Made by a program: the position numbers and the translations under genes | Shown: positions 45,706 to 55,194 of the stretch, one piece after another | How the letters are laid out: every line of letters starts with the position of its first letter | Numbering within the stretch: position 1 is the stretch's first letter | Assembly (NCBI RefSeq): GCF_001750165.1 | Contig: NZ_CP015411.1 | Location: 1,454,001-1,518,000, forward strand | Source: Pseudoalteromonas luteoviolacea | Lineage (GTDB): Bacteria > Pseudomonadota > Gammaproteobacteria > Enterobacterales > Alteromonadaceae | Reading direction: 5' to 3' | Length of the DNA stretch: 64,000 nucleotides | The notes under the pieces: model-generated | Told to the model about the DNA's origin: nothing | The model's database searches: none | Seen by the model: the letters and a program-made list of their open reading frames with translations, nothing else

Positions 45706-46181
45706 TGAAGATCAGAGTCGTATTTCTATTGGTGATGGCGCTGTTATTGAGTGCGGCTGTCGTCAATGCCGCTGAAGATGAATATGAATTTAAAAATGCA
45801 GAGCAAGCCCAAACGTTCAAAGAGCTAACATTGGAGCTGCGTTGTCCAAAGTGTCAGAACCAAAATATTGCAGACTCAGATGCAATTGTGGCAAAGGATT
45901 TACGCGATAAGGTTTTGACGCTGGTTCACGAAGGGAACTCGAAGCAGGAAGTGATTGACTACATGATTGATAGGTATGGATACTTTGTGCATTATCAGCC
46001 GCCAGTGACACCTGCCACTATCATCCTGTGGGTGTTACCTGTGATCATCGTTGTCTTGGGCTTTGGGTTTATCGTCTTTAGACAAAAAAAGGCTGCCATA
46101 AAGCAACCATGGAGTGCCGCCGATGATAAACGCCTAGAGCAATTAATTGCACAGTATCAACGTAAGGAGCGCCAGCAATGA
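45702..46181 (+). CDS. ccmH: Cytochrome c maturation thioredoxin-like protein CcmH
   Basis: A 159-residue protein with a signal/anchor (1-24), the redox motif LRCPKCQ (C48, C51) followed by NQNIADSDAIVAKDLR, and a second helix (about 104-127). It corresponds to the N-terminal half of the Escherichia coli CcmH; the TPR half is a separate gene, ccmI, here. Overlaps both neighbours by 4 bases. Confidence 0.95.
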   Translation: MMKIRVVFLLVMALLLSAAVVNAAEDEYEFKNAEQAQTFKELTLELRCPKCQNQNIADSDAIVAKDLRDKVLTLVHEGNSKQEVIDYMIDRYGYFVHYQPPVTPATIILWVLPVIIVVLGFGFIVFRQKKAAIKQPWSAADDKRLEQLIAQYQRKERQQ

Positions 46182-47452
46182 TGGAGTTAACTTACATGTG
46201 GGGGATGTTTGCACTGTTGGCAATATTGAGTTGCTTGTTTGTGGTAACTCCTTTCATACGCAAAGAAAAAGTTGTTTCTGTTGATCATGATGCAAATGCA
46301 CAACGTATTGAAATTTATCATCAAAGGTTAGATGAACTAAAAGGCGAACTTGAAAACCAGCGAATTGCACACAATGACTTTGAAGAGTCTGTCATTGAGA
46401 TGAAAAGACGTCTTCTCAATGAGTTATCGCCAGAGCAAACGTTAGATACCCGAGGCAATAATTTAGTGTTAGGTGCGACAGGGGTTGCATTTACTTTGGT
46501 TGTAAGTAGTGTGTTTTACTATTTCACAGGTAGCCATCAACAAATTGCTAGTTGGCAAAAAGCAGTTGAAAAGTTGCCTGAATATGGTGAGCGAGCAGTA
46601 CTAAAAATGGGTACGCCATTGTCAGCAAATGAATTACAAGCGTTTGCTTTGGGACTGCGTACCAAACTAGCCAATAGTGGTGATGATGCCGTTGCGTGGA
46701 TGTTGCTTGGGCGTGTTGCTATGTCATTAAATGATTATGAAATGGCGATGCAAGCATTCGATAAAGCGTTAATCATGCAGCCTGATAATCACAATGTACT
46801 AGTAAACTATAGCCAAGCATTACTCATTGAAGGCTCTGAGCAGAGTATTAATCGCGCGGCAAAGATGCTATCGCGTGTACTGAGCAAAGATCCGCAGAAT
46901 ATTGATGCAATTTCTTTGTTGGCGTTAATTGCTTATGAGCGCGAGGACTGGCTTGAAGCGAAATCTGCATTTGAGGTATTACTATCAACCGTGCAGCCTA
47001 ATGACCCGCGTTACGCCATGATAAAGCAACGTATTGATGAGATCGCAGGCAAATTAGGAGAAACGGAGACTGTGCCTGTTGGAGCTGGGCCTCAATTGAG
47101 TGTGAAGGTACGCATTGATGATAAGCTTGTGAGTCAATTGCCAGACAACGCAACCTTGTTTGTGTTCGCAAAAGCAGCAAACGGACCAAGAATGCCGCTT
47201 GCAGTGCAAAAACTTACAGTTTTTAACTTGCCTTTAGTTGTCACTTTGAATGATAGTATGGCAATGTTGCCAGATCTGAAGTTATCGAATTTTAATGAAG
47301 TTGTGATAACGGCGCGTATTTCTGTTGATGACTCGGTTATGACACAAGCTGGTGAGCTTGAAGGCACTTCCGACGTGATCACGATAAATAACGATACGCA
47401 CCAACAGGTTAATGTCACTATAAGTCGTGTTATAACCAGCACAGGAAGCTAA
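46178..47452 (+). CDS. ccmI: Cytochrome c maturation TPR protein CcmI
   Basis: A 424-residue apocytochrome chaperone. It has two membrane helices (about 5-25 and 95-117), a heptad-rich segment between them (EIYHQRLDELKGELENQ), TPR repeats at about 168-285 (AWMLLGRVAMSLNDYEMAMQ), and a C-terminal beta-rich periplasmic domain. It ends directly against mlaA with no gap. Confidence 0.92.
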   Translation: MMELTYMWGMFALLAILSCLFVVTPFIRKEKVVSVDHDANAQRIEIYHQRLDELKGELENQRIAHNDFEESVIEMKRRLLNELSPEQTLDTRGNNLVLGATGVAFTLVVSSVFYYFTGSHQQIASWQKAVEKLPEYGERAVLKMGTPLSANELQAFALGLRTKLANSGDDAVAWMLLGRVAMSLNDYEMAMQAFDKALIMQPDNHNVLVNYSQALLIEGSEQSINRAAKMLSRVLSKDPQNIDAISLLALIAYEREDWLEAKSAFEVLLSTVQPNDPRYAMIKQRIDEIAGKLGETETVPVGAGPQLSVKVRIDDKLVSQLPDNATLFVFAKAANGPRMPLAVQKLTVFNLPLVVTLNDSMAMLPDLKLSNFNEVVITARISVDDSVMTQAGELEGTSDVITINNDTHQQVNVTISRVITSTGS

Positions 47453-48184
47453 ATGTATAAAAAAATTGTCGGTGCAGCACTTGCGTTAATGCTTGTTGGC
47501 TGTGCGCAGGTCCCTGAGGAGAAGCAAGATCCTCGTGATCCACTACAATCAATGAATCGGCCCATTTATGATTTTAATATGGATGTGCTAGATGCCTATA
47601 TTCTGCGCCCAGCAGCAAAGGGCTATGTTGCAATTACACCTGCACCAGTTCGAAGTGGCCTTGTTAATTTTACCACAAACATTGCTGCTCCTACTGACGC
47701 AGTCAATGCCGCGTTGCAGGGAAAGCCGGGTGATGCAGGGGTTAATGTTGCTCGTTTTTTAATTAACTCCACTGTGGGGATTTTGGGCTTTTTTGATGTA
47801 GCGAAAAAAATGGGCCTAGAGCATAAAGACGAGGATTTCGGCCAAACGTTGGGTGTTTGGGGCGTAGGAGATGGCGCATACCTCATGTTACCCGCCATGG
47901 GACCGTCGACTGCTAGAAACCTTACTGGGGATTTAGTCGACAATATAGTGTTACCTGAAATCGCTTTGACGACACCTCAAACTTTGATTGTTTTCGCACT
48001 TCGAGCGGTTGAGGCGCGTGCTTCATTGATGTCACAAGAAAAGTTATTAAATGAGTCATTAGATCCATATACTTTCTTGAAAGATGTCTATTTCCAAAGG
48101 CAACTTTATGAGCTGCATGATGGTAACCCGCCTATGGAAGAAGAGCCAGAAGACTTTGATGATGATTTTTTAGAAAATCTCTAA
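47453..48184 (+). CDS. mlaA: Phospholipid-asymmetry lipoprotein MlaA (VacJ)
   Basis: A 243-residue outer-membrane lipoprotein that removes surface phospholipids with the Mla system. Lipobox LVGC gives lipid cysteine 17. Conserved parts are DPLQSMNRPIYDFNMDVLDA, DFGQTLGVWGVGDGAYLMLP and GPSTARNL. It starts directly after the ccmI stop, so it is probably cotranscribed with ccm, although function is unrelated. The other mla genes are not in the window. Confidence 0.94.
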   Translation: MYKKIVGAALALMLVGCAQVPEEKQDPRDPLQSMNRPIYDFNMDVLDAYILRPAAKGYVAITPAPVRSGLVNFTTNIAAPTDAVNAALQGKPGDAGVNVARFLINSTVGILGFFDVAKKMGLEHKDEDFGQTLGVWGVGDGAYLMLPAMGPSTARNLTGDLVDNIVLPEIALTTPQTLIVFALRAVEARASLMSQEKLLNESLDPYTFLKDVYFQRQLYELHDGNPPMEEEPEDFDDDFLENL

Positions 48185-48191
48185 TCAAAAT

Positions 48192-48218
48192 AAAAAAGCC
48201 AGCATTTGCTGGCTTTTT
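48192..48218. terminator. Bidirectional terminator between mlaA and the TonB receptor gene
   Basis: Arms AAAAAGCCAGC and GCTGGCTTTTT around a 4-base loop, with A-run and T-run on either side, lie 8 bases after mlaA and 17 bases from the opposing gene end. The symmetric layout serves both converging genes. Confidence 0.92.
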
Positions 48219-48234
48219 CAATTTTAAGCCACGC

Positions 48235-50262
48235 TTAAAACTTCCAGTTCATATTGAACCATACTGTTCTGCCAGCTTCATTGACCTTAGCTGTTTGGGC
48301 GTAGCCACTGACCATTGCGCCTGAGCGGCTTAAATGTTCCGCGTATGTTTTGTCGAAGACATTATCGAGACCTAAATTGAAGACCAGGTCTTCAGAGTGC
48401 GAATATGACGTATTGAGCGCCAGTGTACCAAAACCGTGGCTCTGTGAGACATCTTGTCCAGCAATATTTCCTTGGCCAATAGCTACTCGATGCTGACCTT
48501 GGACTACTCGCCATAAGCCGCCAATTTGCCACTTATCCTTTGTATAGTTGAGCGCAACGCGAATTTGTAACGGAGGCTGCTGAGCAAGGGCAATATTGTC
48601 CGTGCGATTTTCACCTTTTACATAGTTTATACTTGCTGTCGCCATGAGGTTTTTGTTGACGTTGAAGCGGCTCTCTGCCTCGAAACCATAGGTTTGTGCA
48701 TCAATATTACGAGTCACGTTACTGACCATGCCCATTTTTTCGTACAGATTATCTGTAAGCAGGTAATTGTCTATTCGATTGAAAAATACAGAAACTGAGT
48801 TGGTAAAAGATTTCGATTGACCAAGCCAACCAATATCTAATTGGTCTGTGGTTTCATGTTCTACGAGGAATGCACTTGGGCTATCGACAGCTCCACGACC
48901 ACCTCCCATCACTTCCCAATAATCTGGGAAGCGTTCTGTGCGGCCAAGGCCAATATAATAACTGCTGTTTTCAGATTGCGCCTGATAACGTGTAAAGCCA
49001 CTGATTAGAGTATTATCTCGTGTGAGGTCTGCTGTTGGGTTGGGAACGACATTCATCATCACAGTACGGGTTTGACGTCTATCTGTTGCTTCCCACTCAT
49101 CGACTCTTAAACCGCTCACCCATTGACTATTTTGGCTTAAACTATATTCAATTTCAGCAAATAGGCCGGTTTGCTCGAATTCAGCCGTTTCTTTTCGAAC
49201 TAATGAGTCGATAGGCGTATTTTCTAGATCTCGACTGATCCGAATACGATGGCGATTTTGTTGATGATCTAATCCGTAGGCTAAAGCGGTTCTCTCGTTT
49301 AGCTCTGAATTGAGTAATATTTTACCACCGAAAGTGCTTCTATCAGGGTTTGAGGAAACAGGTGTTTTCATCATCATATTAGGCGTAAATTGGCGTAAAC
49401 TGTGATTATCCATGATGTGGTCTATATGGTTATAAAATACATTAGCTTCGATGCTAGTTACAAAACCACTCAGCTCACTTTTTGATACTTTTAAAGCAAC
49501 TTGCGTTCTATCAAAGAGACTTCCGTCCATCATTCTATCGGCATACGCCACTTCACCATCACTGCGACCTAGGCTTAAACTATATAAACTTGTATCATCT
49601 GGGGTGTATGCAAATTGTGTATCCAAATTCCATTTTTCATATGCTGAATGAATACTATTGCCGTCGCCATCTTGGTAATCTTCAGCTTCACTGTAGCTGG
49701 TAGCAACTCGTGCGAAATAATCTTGTGTTCCTGTTTTTATATCACTGTTTATGACGCGCTTTCCAAAGTCACCAAGTGTAGCATTCACAAAACCCGTAGT
49801 ACCACTTTCAAGTAAGCGTTCAGATTCACGTTCAAATACCACGGTTGCTGCGCTGTTGCCAGGGCCATATAAAACAGTTTGCGGCCCTTTAATGACGGTT
49901 AAGGTATCGTAAGTTTGCGGCGTAATATAAGCAGTAGGAGGATCCATTCGACCGCCACAACCGCCCAACGTGACACCACCGTCAGTGATAATATTAATAC
50001 GAGAGCCCGCCATGCCTCTAAAAACAGGGTCGCTACTTGCGCCACCTTTTTTGACGAGTGAAAAACCAGCGATACTAGAGAGAAGGTCAGCCCCATCCTG
50101 CGCAGGCAAAGGTTGCCGTGTTGCTTTAGGATCTGTTTTGATATCGAGTGGGCTATGCATAGGTGCAATGACCTCGATATGTTCCATCGTTTGTTCGGAT
50201 TGTGCTTGTCCTTGCCAAGCAATGGATGCTGTTATCGCTGTGCAGATCAGACGCTTCTTCAT
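48235..50262 (-). CDS. TonB-dependent outer-membrane receptor, copper-receptor type
   Basis: A 675-residue TonB-dependent receptor with a signal peptide (ending about GQAQS), a plug domain (about 20-140) and a C-terminal barrel ending in aromatic F (FNMNWKF). The plug segment with GGCGGRMDPPTAYITPQTYD and VIKGPQTVLYGPG is characteristic of the OprC/NosA TonB-dependent copper receptor family. ATG at 50262 is chosen because GAGGA lies 7 bases upstream and a signal peptide begins there (MKKRLIC); a TTG eight codons earlier has no such support. Copper as substrate is by family only. Confidence 0.85.
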   Translation of the reverse strand: MKKRLICTAITASIAWQGQAQSEQTMEHIEVIAPMHSPLDIKTDPKATRQPLPAQDGADLLSSIAGFSLVKKGGASSDPVFRGMAGSRINIITDGGVTLGGCGGRMDPPTAYITPQTYDTLTVIKGPQTVLYGPGNSAATVVFERESERLLESGTTGFVNATLGDFGKRVINSDIKTGTQDYFARVATSYSEAEDYQDGDGNSIHSAYEKWNLDTQFAYTPDDTSLYSLSLGRSDGEVAYADRMMDGSLFDRTQVALKVSKSELSGFVTSIEANVFYNHIDHIMDNHSLRQFTPNMMMKTPVSSNPDRSTFGGKILLNSELNERTALAYGLDHQQNRHRIRISRDLENTPIDSLVRKETAEFEQTGLFAEIEYSLSQNSQWVSGLRVDEWEATDRRQTRTVMMNVVPNPTADLTRDNTLISGFTRYQAQSENSSYYIGLGRTERFPDYWEVMGGGRGAVDSPSAFLVEHETTDQLDIGWLGQSKSFTNSVSVFFNRIDNYLLTDNLYEKMGMVSNVTRNIDAQTYGFEAESRFNVNKNLMATASINYVKGENRTDNIALAQQPPLQIRVALNYTKDKWQIGGLWRVVQGQHRVAIGQGNIAGQDVSQSHGFGTLALNTSYSHSEDLVFNLGLDNVFDKTYAEHLSRSGAMVSGYAQTAKVNEAGRTVWFNMNWKF

Positions 50263-50438
50263 GTTTGTCCTCAGAGTTATGTCCAACGTAATTTTTAATG
50301 ATCACGTTGATTTAATTATCAATAGTTTATTCTGATAAGTATTTTACTGATGCAGGGACAAGTTGGGATGTGACAAAATGTCGCACTATGACAACAAGTT
50401 GAAAGAAATTGATTTAACGCAAAGTTTAAGAGTATCAA

Positions 50439-50465
50439 AAGTGGTGACTGACACTATCACCACTT
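50439..50465 (-). terminator. Terminator after the EAL-HDOD gene
   Basis: Arms AAGTGGTGA and TCACCACTT with a 9-base loop, read on the minus strand, are followed by a TTTGATACT tail. It lies 13 bases after the stop codon of the EAL-HDOD gene and before the TonB receptor gene, so the two are probably separate units. Confidence 0.75.
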
Positions 50466-50478
50466 GTATTTGTGAGGG

Positions 50479-51702
50479 TTAAATGCCCATTGCCTCAATT
50501 TGTTGATCGCACCATTGTAGGGCTTCTGAATACAGTTCTGGGAGTGATTGAGCCTGCAAATTTAATTGCTCAGTGAGTTTTGATGCGCCAGCCCAGTTGG
50601 CTTGCTCATAAGCCATAACGAGGCTTAAATATTGCGCTAACATGCCTTCACCTTGTAACAATGCATCTTTGATGTCTATGGTCAAAGGGAGCTTTTGCAT
50701 CACGCTTTGCATGGTTTCATCTAAGATCGCGTCCATTAATGACATCATCCCAGTTAAAAATGCCATGCCAGTATCACGCATCTCATTGTGTTTAATCGAA
50801 ATAAGCTCACAGAATCTCGCGCGTGTAAGCGACAGGCGGATAAGCTCCATGGGTTTTTCTGAGGCAACTTGTGAGGCAAATAATAAAGATAGAAACTTTT
50901 TCAGTTCTTGATTGCCCAGTACAACGAGAGCTTGTTTGATCGTAGAAATTTCTGCTCTGCGTTTAAAAGCTGCCGAGTTCGAGTAACGCAACAATTTATA
51001 GCTGAGGTTTACATCGCGCTCGAAGACTTGCGTAATGCGTTTTAGGTCCACATCTACACTAGATGTTTCATATAAAAGCTCAGCTAAAGCCATTTCTGAT
51101 GGCGGAAGGGCTTTTGTTTGTACCATTTCAGGTTTAGCGAAGAAAAACCCCTGGAACAGGGTAAACCCAAGATCAAGCGCAAGCTGATATTGCTCATAGG
51201 TTTCTACTTTCTCGGCAACAAGTTCAATATCTTGATGTGGAGCGATAGCTTCTTTAAGCTCATGGATCTCATCTACGCTAGTCACCAGCATATCTACTTT
51301 GATTTGATCAATGTAGGGGTAGAAATGGCGCCACACTTTCTGATGTTTATAGTCATCTAAAACCAGTTTGTAGCCTTTTTCTTTAAGATCTTGTACCGCA
51401 GCCAACAGTCGCTTGCCGGGTTGAACTGTTTCTAGTATCTCTACTATCAACTGATCACGTCCCATCATAGTCGGGTAACCTTTAACTATGGTTTCTAGGG
51501 TAAAGTTGATATAGGCAGGTTTACCATCAGTGAGATCTTCTAATCCGAAGTTAAATTGACTGCCCTCAATTAATTTTGATGTTGCTTCGACGTCATCTAC
51601 ATTGGGAAATACATTGTCAACGCCGTCGCGAAACAGCAGCTCATAGCCAACGACTTCTTTGTTGATGTTTAAAATAGGTTGCCTAGCGGCATAAAAATAC
51701 AT
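50479..51702 (-). CDS. EAL-HDOD signalling protein (YuxH/CdgJ type)
   Basis: A 407-residue cytoplasmic protein with an N-terminal EAL domain (about 1-200) and a C-terminal HDOD domain (about 200-400, with LLRYSNSAAFKRR and IKQALVVLGNQELKKFLSLL). The EAL signature is altered: YELLFRDG instead of EALLRW, and LDDYKHQ where DDFG is usual; AEKVET retains the C-terminal glutamate. It may bind rather than cleave c-di-GMP. In Vibrio a protein of this type (CdgJ) influences motility. ATG at 51702 gives the usual start MYFYAARQPIL; a GTG four codons earlier is possible. Confidence 0.85.
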   Translation of the reverse strand: MYFYAARQPILNINKEVVGYELLFRDGVDNVFPNVDDVEATSKLIEGSQFNFGLEDLTDGKPAYINFTLETIVKGYPTMMGRDQLIVEILETVQPGKRLLAAVQDLKEKGYKLVLDDYKHQKVWRHFYPYIDQIKVDMLVTSVDEIHELKEAIAPHQDIELVAEKVETYEQYQLALDLGFTLFQGFFFAKPEMVQTKALPPSEMALAELLYETSSVDVDLKRITQVFERDVNLSYKLLRYSNSAAFKRRAEISTIKQALVVLGNQELKKFLSLLFASQVASEKPMELIRLSLTRARFCELISIKHNEMRDTGMAFLTGMMSLMDAILDETMQSVMQKLPLTIDIKDALLQGEGMLAQYLSLVMAYEQANWAGASKLTEQLNLQAQSLPELYSEALQWCDQQIEAMGI

Positions 51703-51976
51703 GGAACGAGACACCCAATCGTTACTTCATTTCATTTCAATATAAGGCAATCTACAACGTATTTCATTATAAAATTTACACTTTCTTAGTATTTTCGTAC
51801 TAAAGGGTAATATTTTAGAGTGTGAAATGTGCAATAGCAGCTATTTAAACAGACTTACTTGGGGGTGAGAGGGAGCCATGATATAGTGCGCCTTTGTTTT
51901 TGGCTTTTGTTCCAATATCAGTTAAGAAGTCAGTTTACTGTTATTCGGAGAGAAGCTCTTGTTAACGGAGGTCATT

Positions 51977-53455
51977 TTGGAAATTGGCACGATGATATCG
52001 CTGGCTTTGTATTTTGTTGCAATGTTGGCTATTGGCCTTTATGCCTATCGTAAATCTACCAATGATGTATCAGGCTACATGTTAGGGGGGCGTAATTTAC
52101 CACCTAGTGTAGCAGCCCTATCAGCAGGTGCATCAGATATGAGTGGTTGGATCTTAATGGGATTGCCAGGTGCAATGTTCCTAACTGGATTCAGTAGCAC
52201 TTGGATAGCGGTTGGTTTGGTAATTGGTGCGTTCTTAAACTATTTACTTGTAGCACCAAGACTACGTGTCTACACCGAGGTTGCCAATGACGCAATCACA
52301 ATTCCAGATTATTTTGCAAATCGCTTTGAAGACAACAGCAACGCACTACGTATTGTATCAGCGATTGTTATTATTGTTTTCTTCACTTTATACACCTCAT
52401 CAGGGGTTGTTGCAGGCGGTAAACTCTTTGAAAACTCGTTTGGCATGAGCTACGAAACGGGATTGTATGTGACAACGGGTGTTGTTGTACTTTACACGTT
52501 ATTTGGTGGCTTTTTAGCGGTGAGTCTGACGGATTTTGTACAAGGCTGCATTATGTTTATTGCCCTTGTATTAGTGCCTTTGGTGACATTTAGCCTACTA
52601 GAACAACCGTTAATTTCGACGTTGAATGAATTAAATCCAGAGATGTTGACTTGGGTTGGTGCTGGTGGCGTGATTGGTATCATTTCTGCAATGTCCTGGG
52701 GCTTAGGCTATTTTGGTCAGCCGCATATTATTGTTCGCTTTATGTCTGTTCGCAGTGTTAAAGATATGCCAACAGCTAGAAACATCGGTATGAGCTGGAT
52801 GATTGTGGCCACAGTGGGTGCGATCACTACGGGCTTGTTTGGCGCGGCTTATGCACATGAAAATAGTATCGTTGTTAAAGATGCAGAGACTATCTTCCTA
52901 GTTTTATCTGAGTTGCTGTTCCACCCATTGATTGCAGGCTTTTTACTTGCAGCGATTTTAGCGGCAATTATGAGTACTATTTCGTCTCAGTTATTGGTAA
53001 GTTCAAGCTCTTTAACTGAAGACTTCTATAAGGTATTTATTAAACCAAATGCGACTGACAAAGAGTTGGTTATGGTAGGGCGTATTAGTGTCGCGGCGGT
53101 GTCTGTACTGGCTATTTATCTTGCGCATGACAGAGAAAGTACCATTTTAAGCTTGGTAAGTAATGCTTGGGCAGGCTTTGGTGCTGCATTTGGCCCATTG
53201 GTCCTGTTTAGCTTATTTTGGAAGCGTATGAACTTCTCAGGCGCACTCTCTGGTATGGTAGTTGGTGCTGTGACTGTGCTTATCTGGATTTATGCGCCAT
53301 TCACAATCGCAGGCCAGAGCCCAAGTGGGTTTATTTATGAAATTGTACCTGGCTTTATTGCCGCATCTATTGCGATTGTTGTTGTGAGCTTAATGACGGC
53401 GCCGCCCTCTACAACGATTGAAGCAAAATTTGATGAAATGAATCGCGGCCTGTAA
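51977..53455 (+). CDS. putP: Sodium/proline symporter PutP
   Basis: A 492-residue transporter of the sodium:solute symporter family with about 13 membrane helices. Proline-type signatures include GYMLGGRNLPPSVAALSAGA, SDMSGWILMGLPGAMF, GGFLAVSLTDFVQG and SWGLGYFGQPHIIVRFMSVR. Start is TTG at 51977, decided by GGAGGT 4 bases before it; upstream in-frame starts lie before that site. PutP imports proline as nutrient or osmoprotectant. putA is not adjacent. Confidence 0.93.
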   Translation: MEIGTMISLALYFVAMLAIGLYAYRKSTNDVSGYMLGGRNLPPSVAALSAGASDMSGWILMGLPGAMFLTGFSSTWIAVGLVIGAFLNYLLVAPRLRVYTEVANDAITIPDYFANRFEDNSNALRIVSAIVIIVFFTLYTSSGVVAGGKLFENSFGMSYETGLYVTTGVVVLYTLFGGFLAVSLTDFVQGCIMFIALVLVPLVTFSLLEQPLISTLNELNPEMLTWVGAGGVIGIISAMSWGLGYFGQPHIIVRFMSVRSVKDMPTARNIGMSWMIVATVGAITTGLFGAAYAHENSIVVKDAETIFLVLSELLFHPLIAGFLLAAILAAIMSTISSQLLVSSSSLTEDFYKVFIKPNATDKELVMVGRISVAAVSVLAIYLAHDRESTILSLVSNAWAGFGAAFGPLVLFSLFWKRMNFSGALSGMVVGAVTVLIWIYAPFTIAGQSPSGFIYEIVPGFIAASIAIVVVSLMTAPPSTTIEAKFDEMNRGL

Positions 53456-53475
53456 TACGCAGTAGTGATAAAAGT

Positions 53476-53511
53476 AAAAGGTGAGTTTCGGCTCACCTTT
53501 TTTGTTTTTTC
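53476..53511 (+). terminator. Terminator after putP
   Basis: Arms AAAAGGTGAG and CTCACCTTTT with a 6-base loop run into a long T-rich tail (TTTTTTGTTTTTT). A strong intrinsic terminator 20 bases after putP. Confidence 0.92.
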
Positions 53512-53525
53512 GGTAAACTTAAAAA

Positions 53526-54231
53526 TTAAAGACGCGTGCCGAATTCATAAACGCAATGTTGGCTTACATAGTGTTTTTCAATCGGTTTTAGTTGTATTAA
53601 TTCAATTTCACTGACTTGATCTCGAGTGACTAACTGGTGTATTTCAAAATAGCGGCTCCAGCTAATACCTTTATAAGGTCTGAGCTCCATATATGGATAT
53701 TGCACATAGTGCCAAGTACCTTTTAAAAAAACCTTTATTTTCTTCAGAGATGTTCTGACCAGAGAGCTGATAGGCACCATTTTGATGGAGCTTGAGCTGA
53801 TATTCATTGTCACATGAGGTTGTTTTAAAATGCTGTGCTAAATCTGCCTTAAGGAGGGGACTATTCTGTTTATCTTTTGGAAAGGGATAAATTGCAATGG
53901 CGTTTTTGGTGTACCAATGGTTACCTTCTTTAAGCGCTTGAATATCTGAGATCTTAAAGCCACTTTTGTTGGCCGTTTGCTTGGCAGTATCTACTGCATT
54001 TGGGTCTTGCAGCATAAGCGAATGAAGCATTGTATTTTGGGAAATGCTGGTTGGAAAAGCGAGAGTATTGGTCTCGACGTTGAAACCTTCTTCTTCTAAT
54101 GCTTGTTTCAATTGAATAAGAGATTCACCTGGGATGTATTTAGCGTAAATGTGAATGGTTGTCGTATTTGAACATCCAGCTAAAAATATGATGAATACGC
54201 AAAGAAGGTACTTGCGAAATATTGTTATCAT
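53526..54231 (-). pseudogene. Unknown lipoprotein gene with one frameshift
   Basis: A short lipoprotein (lipobox LAGC, cysteine 20) of unknown family. The frame opened by ATG at 54231 (GGAAAG upstream) runs to ENKGFFK and then stops early, with a foreign-looking tail ending at 53671. In the next frame a coherent sequence continues (GTWHYVQYPYMELRPYKG, ending at 53526 with VYEFGTRL). The break is in a T7-A4 run on the coding strand near 53725-53735; removing one T joins the two parts into about 234 residues. Conserved-looking parts include NHWYTKNAIAIYPFP. It may be a decayed gene, a sequence error, or subject to slippage. I recognise no function. Confidence 0.65.
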
Positions 54232-54319
54232 TCTGTCTTTCCATGTTTGGGTGTATTGCTATTTTAATCACAGATTGACAGGGTTGAAAATAATGAATTG
54301 AACGCTTGAATTTATAAGC

Positions 54320-54346
54320 AGCCGTGCACCTAAGTGGCGCACGGCT
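54320..54346 (-). terminator. Terminator after dapD
   Basis: Arms AGCCGTGC and GCACGGCT with an 11-base loop lie 9 bases beyond the dapD stop. The tail on the minus strand (GCTTATAAATT) is only moderately T-rich. Confidence 0.6.
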
Positions 54347-54355
54347 CGGTATGAG

Positions 54356-55183
54356 TTAGTCTTGCACAGAGCGAAGTAGGGCATTTACACCGACTTTTTC
54401 ACGTGTCTGTTGGTCAACTTTTTTCACGATGATTGCCGCGTACAGACTGTGTGTGCCGTCTTTACTAGGCAGTGAGCCCGGAACTACAACAGAGCCTGCT
54501 GGGACTCGGCCATAATGAATTTCACCGGTTTCTCTGTCATAAATACGCGTGCTTTGCGAAATGTAAACACCCATTGAGATAACAGCGCCTTCTTCAACTA
54601 TTACACCTTCAACAATCTCTGAACGTGCACCGATAAAACAGTTGTCTTCAATAATTGTTGGGTTAGCTTGAAGTGGCTCTAAAACACCGCCAATACCAAC
54701 ACCACCAGATAAGTGAACATTTTTACCAATTTGTGCACATGAGCCGACAGTTGCCCATGTATCGACCATTGTGCCTTCGTCAACGTACGCACCAATATTG
54801 ACGTAAGAAGGCATAAGCACCACATTTTTACCAACAAAACTACCTTGACGCGCGACTGCATTAGGTACAACGCGCATGCCGCCTTGTTGGAATTGCTCGG
54901 GTGTATAATCACTGAATTTAAGTGGTACTTTGTCGTAAAATTGATTTACGCCATCGTTCATTGGCTGATTATCACGAATTCTAAAAGACAGTAGCACTGC
55001 TTTTTTTAGCCATTGGTGAACAACCCACTCACCGCTAACTTTCTCAGCAACTCGCGCAGCGCCTTTATCTAGTAGCTCTAGAGAGTCGACAATTGCATTT
55101 TTAATTTCAGGTGCAACAGATGATGGTGTGATGCTATCGCGGTTTTCCCACGCTTGTTCAATAATACTTTTTAAATCCGACAT
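54356..55183 (-). CDS. dapD: Tetrahydrodipicolinate N-succinyltransferase (DapD)
   Basis: A 275-residue trimeric left-handed beta-helix enzyme of lysine and diaminopimelate synthesis. It transfers succinyl from succinyl-CoA to tetrahydrodipicolinate. Hexapeptide-repeat turns run from about 105 to 235 (VLMPSYVNIGAYVDEGTMVD, SGGVGIGGVLEPLQA, FIGARSEIVEGVIVEEGAVI). The length equals the Escherichia coli form. AGGAAA precedes the ATG. It follows glnD by 11 bases as part of map-glnD-dapD. Confidence 0.97.
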   Translation of the reverse strand: MSDLKSIIEQAWENRDSITPSSVAPEIKNAIVDSLELLDKGAARVAEKVSGEWVVHQWLKKAVLLSFRIRDNQPMNDGVNQFYDKVPLKFSDYTPEQFQQGGMRVVPNAVARQGSFVGKNVVLMPSYVNIGAYVDEGTMVDTWATVGSCAQIGKNVHLSGGVGIGGVLEPLQANPTIIEDNCFIGARSEIVEGVIVEEGAVISMGVYISQSTRIYDRETGEIHYGRVPAGSVVVPGSLPSKDGTHSLYAAIIVKKVDQQTREKVGVNALLRSVQD

Positions 55184-55194
55184 GGTTTCCTCTT

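Noticed and set aside
53720..53740. Programmed ribosomal frameshift in the lipoprotein gene
   Set aside because: The required shift is +1, while the T-A run would favour -1 slipping; transcriptional slippage or plain mutation is simpler.
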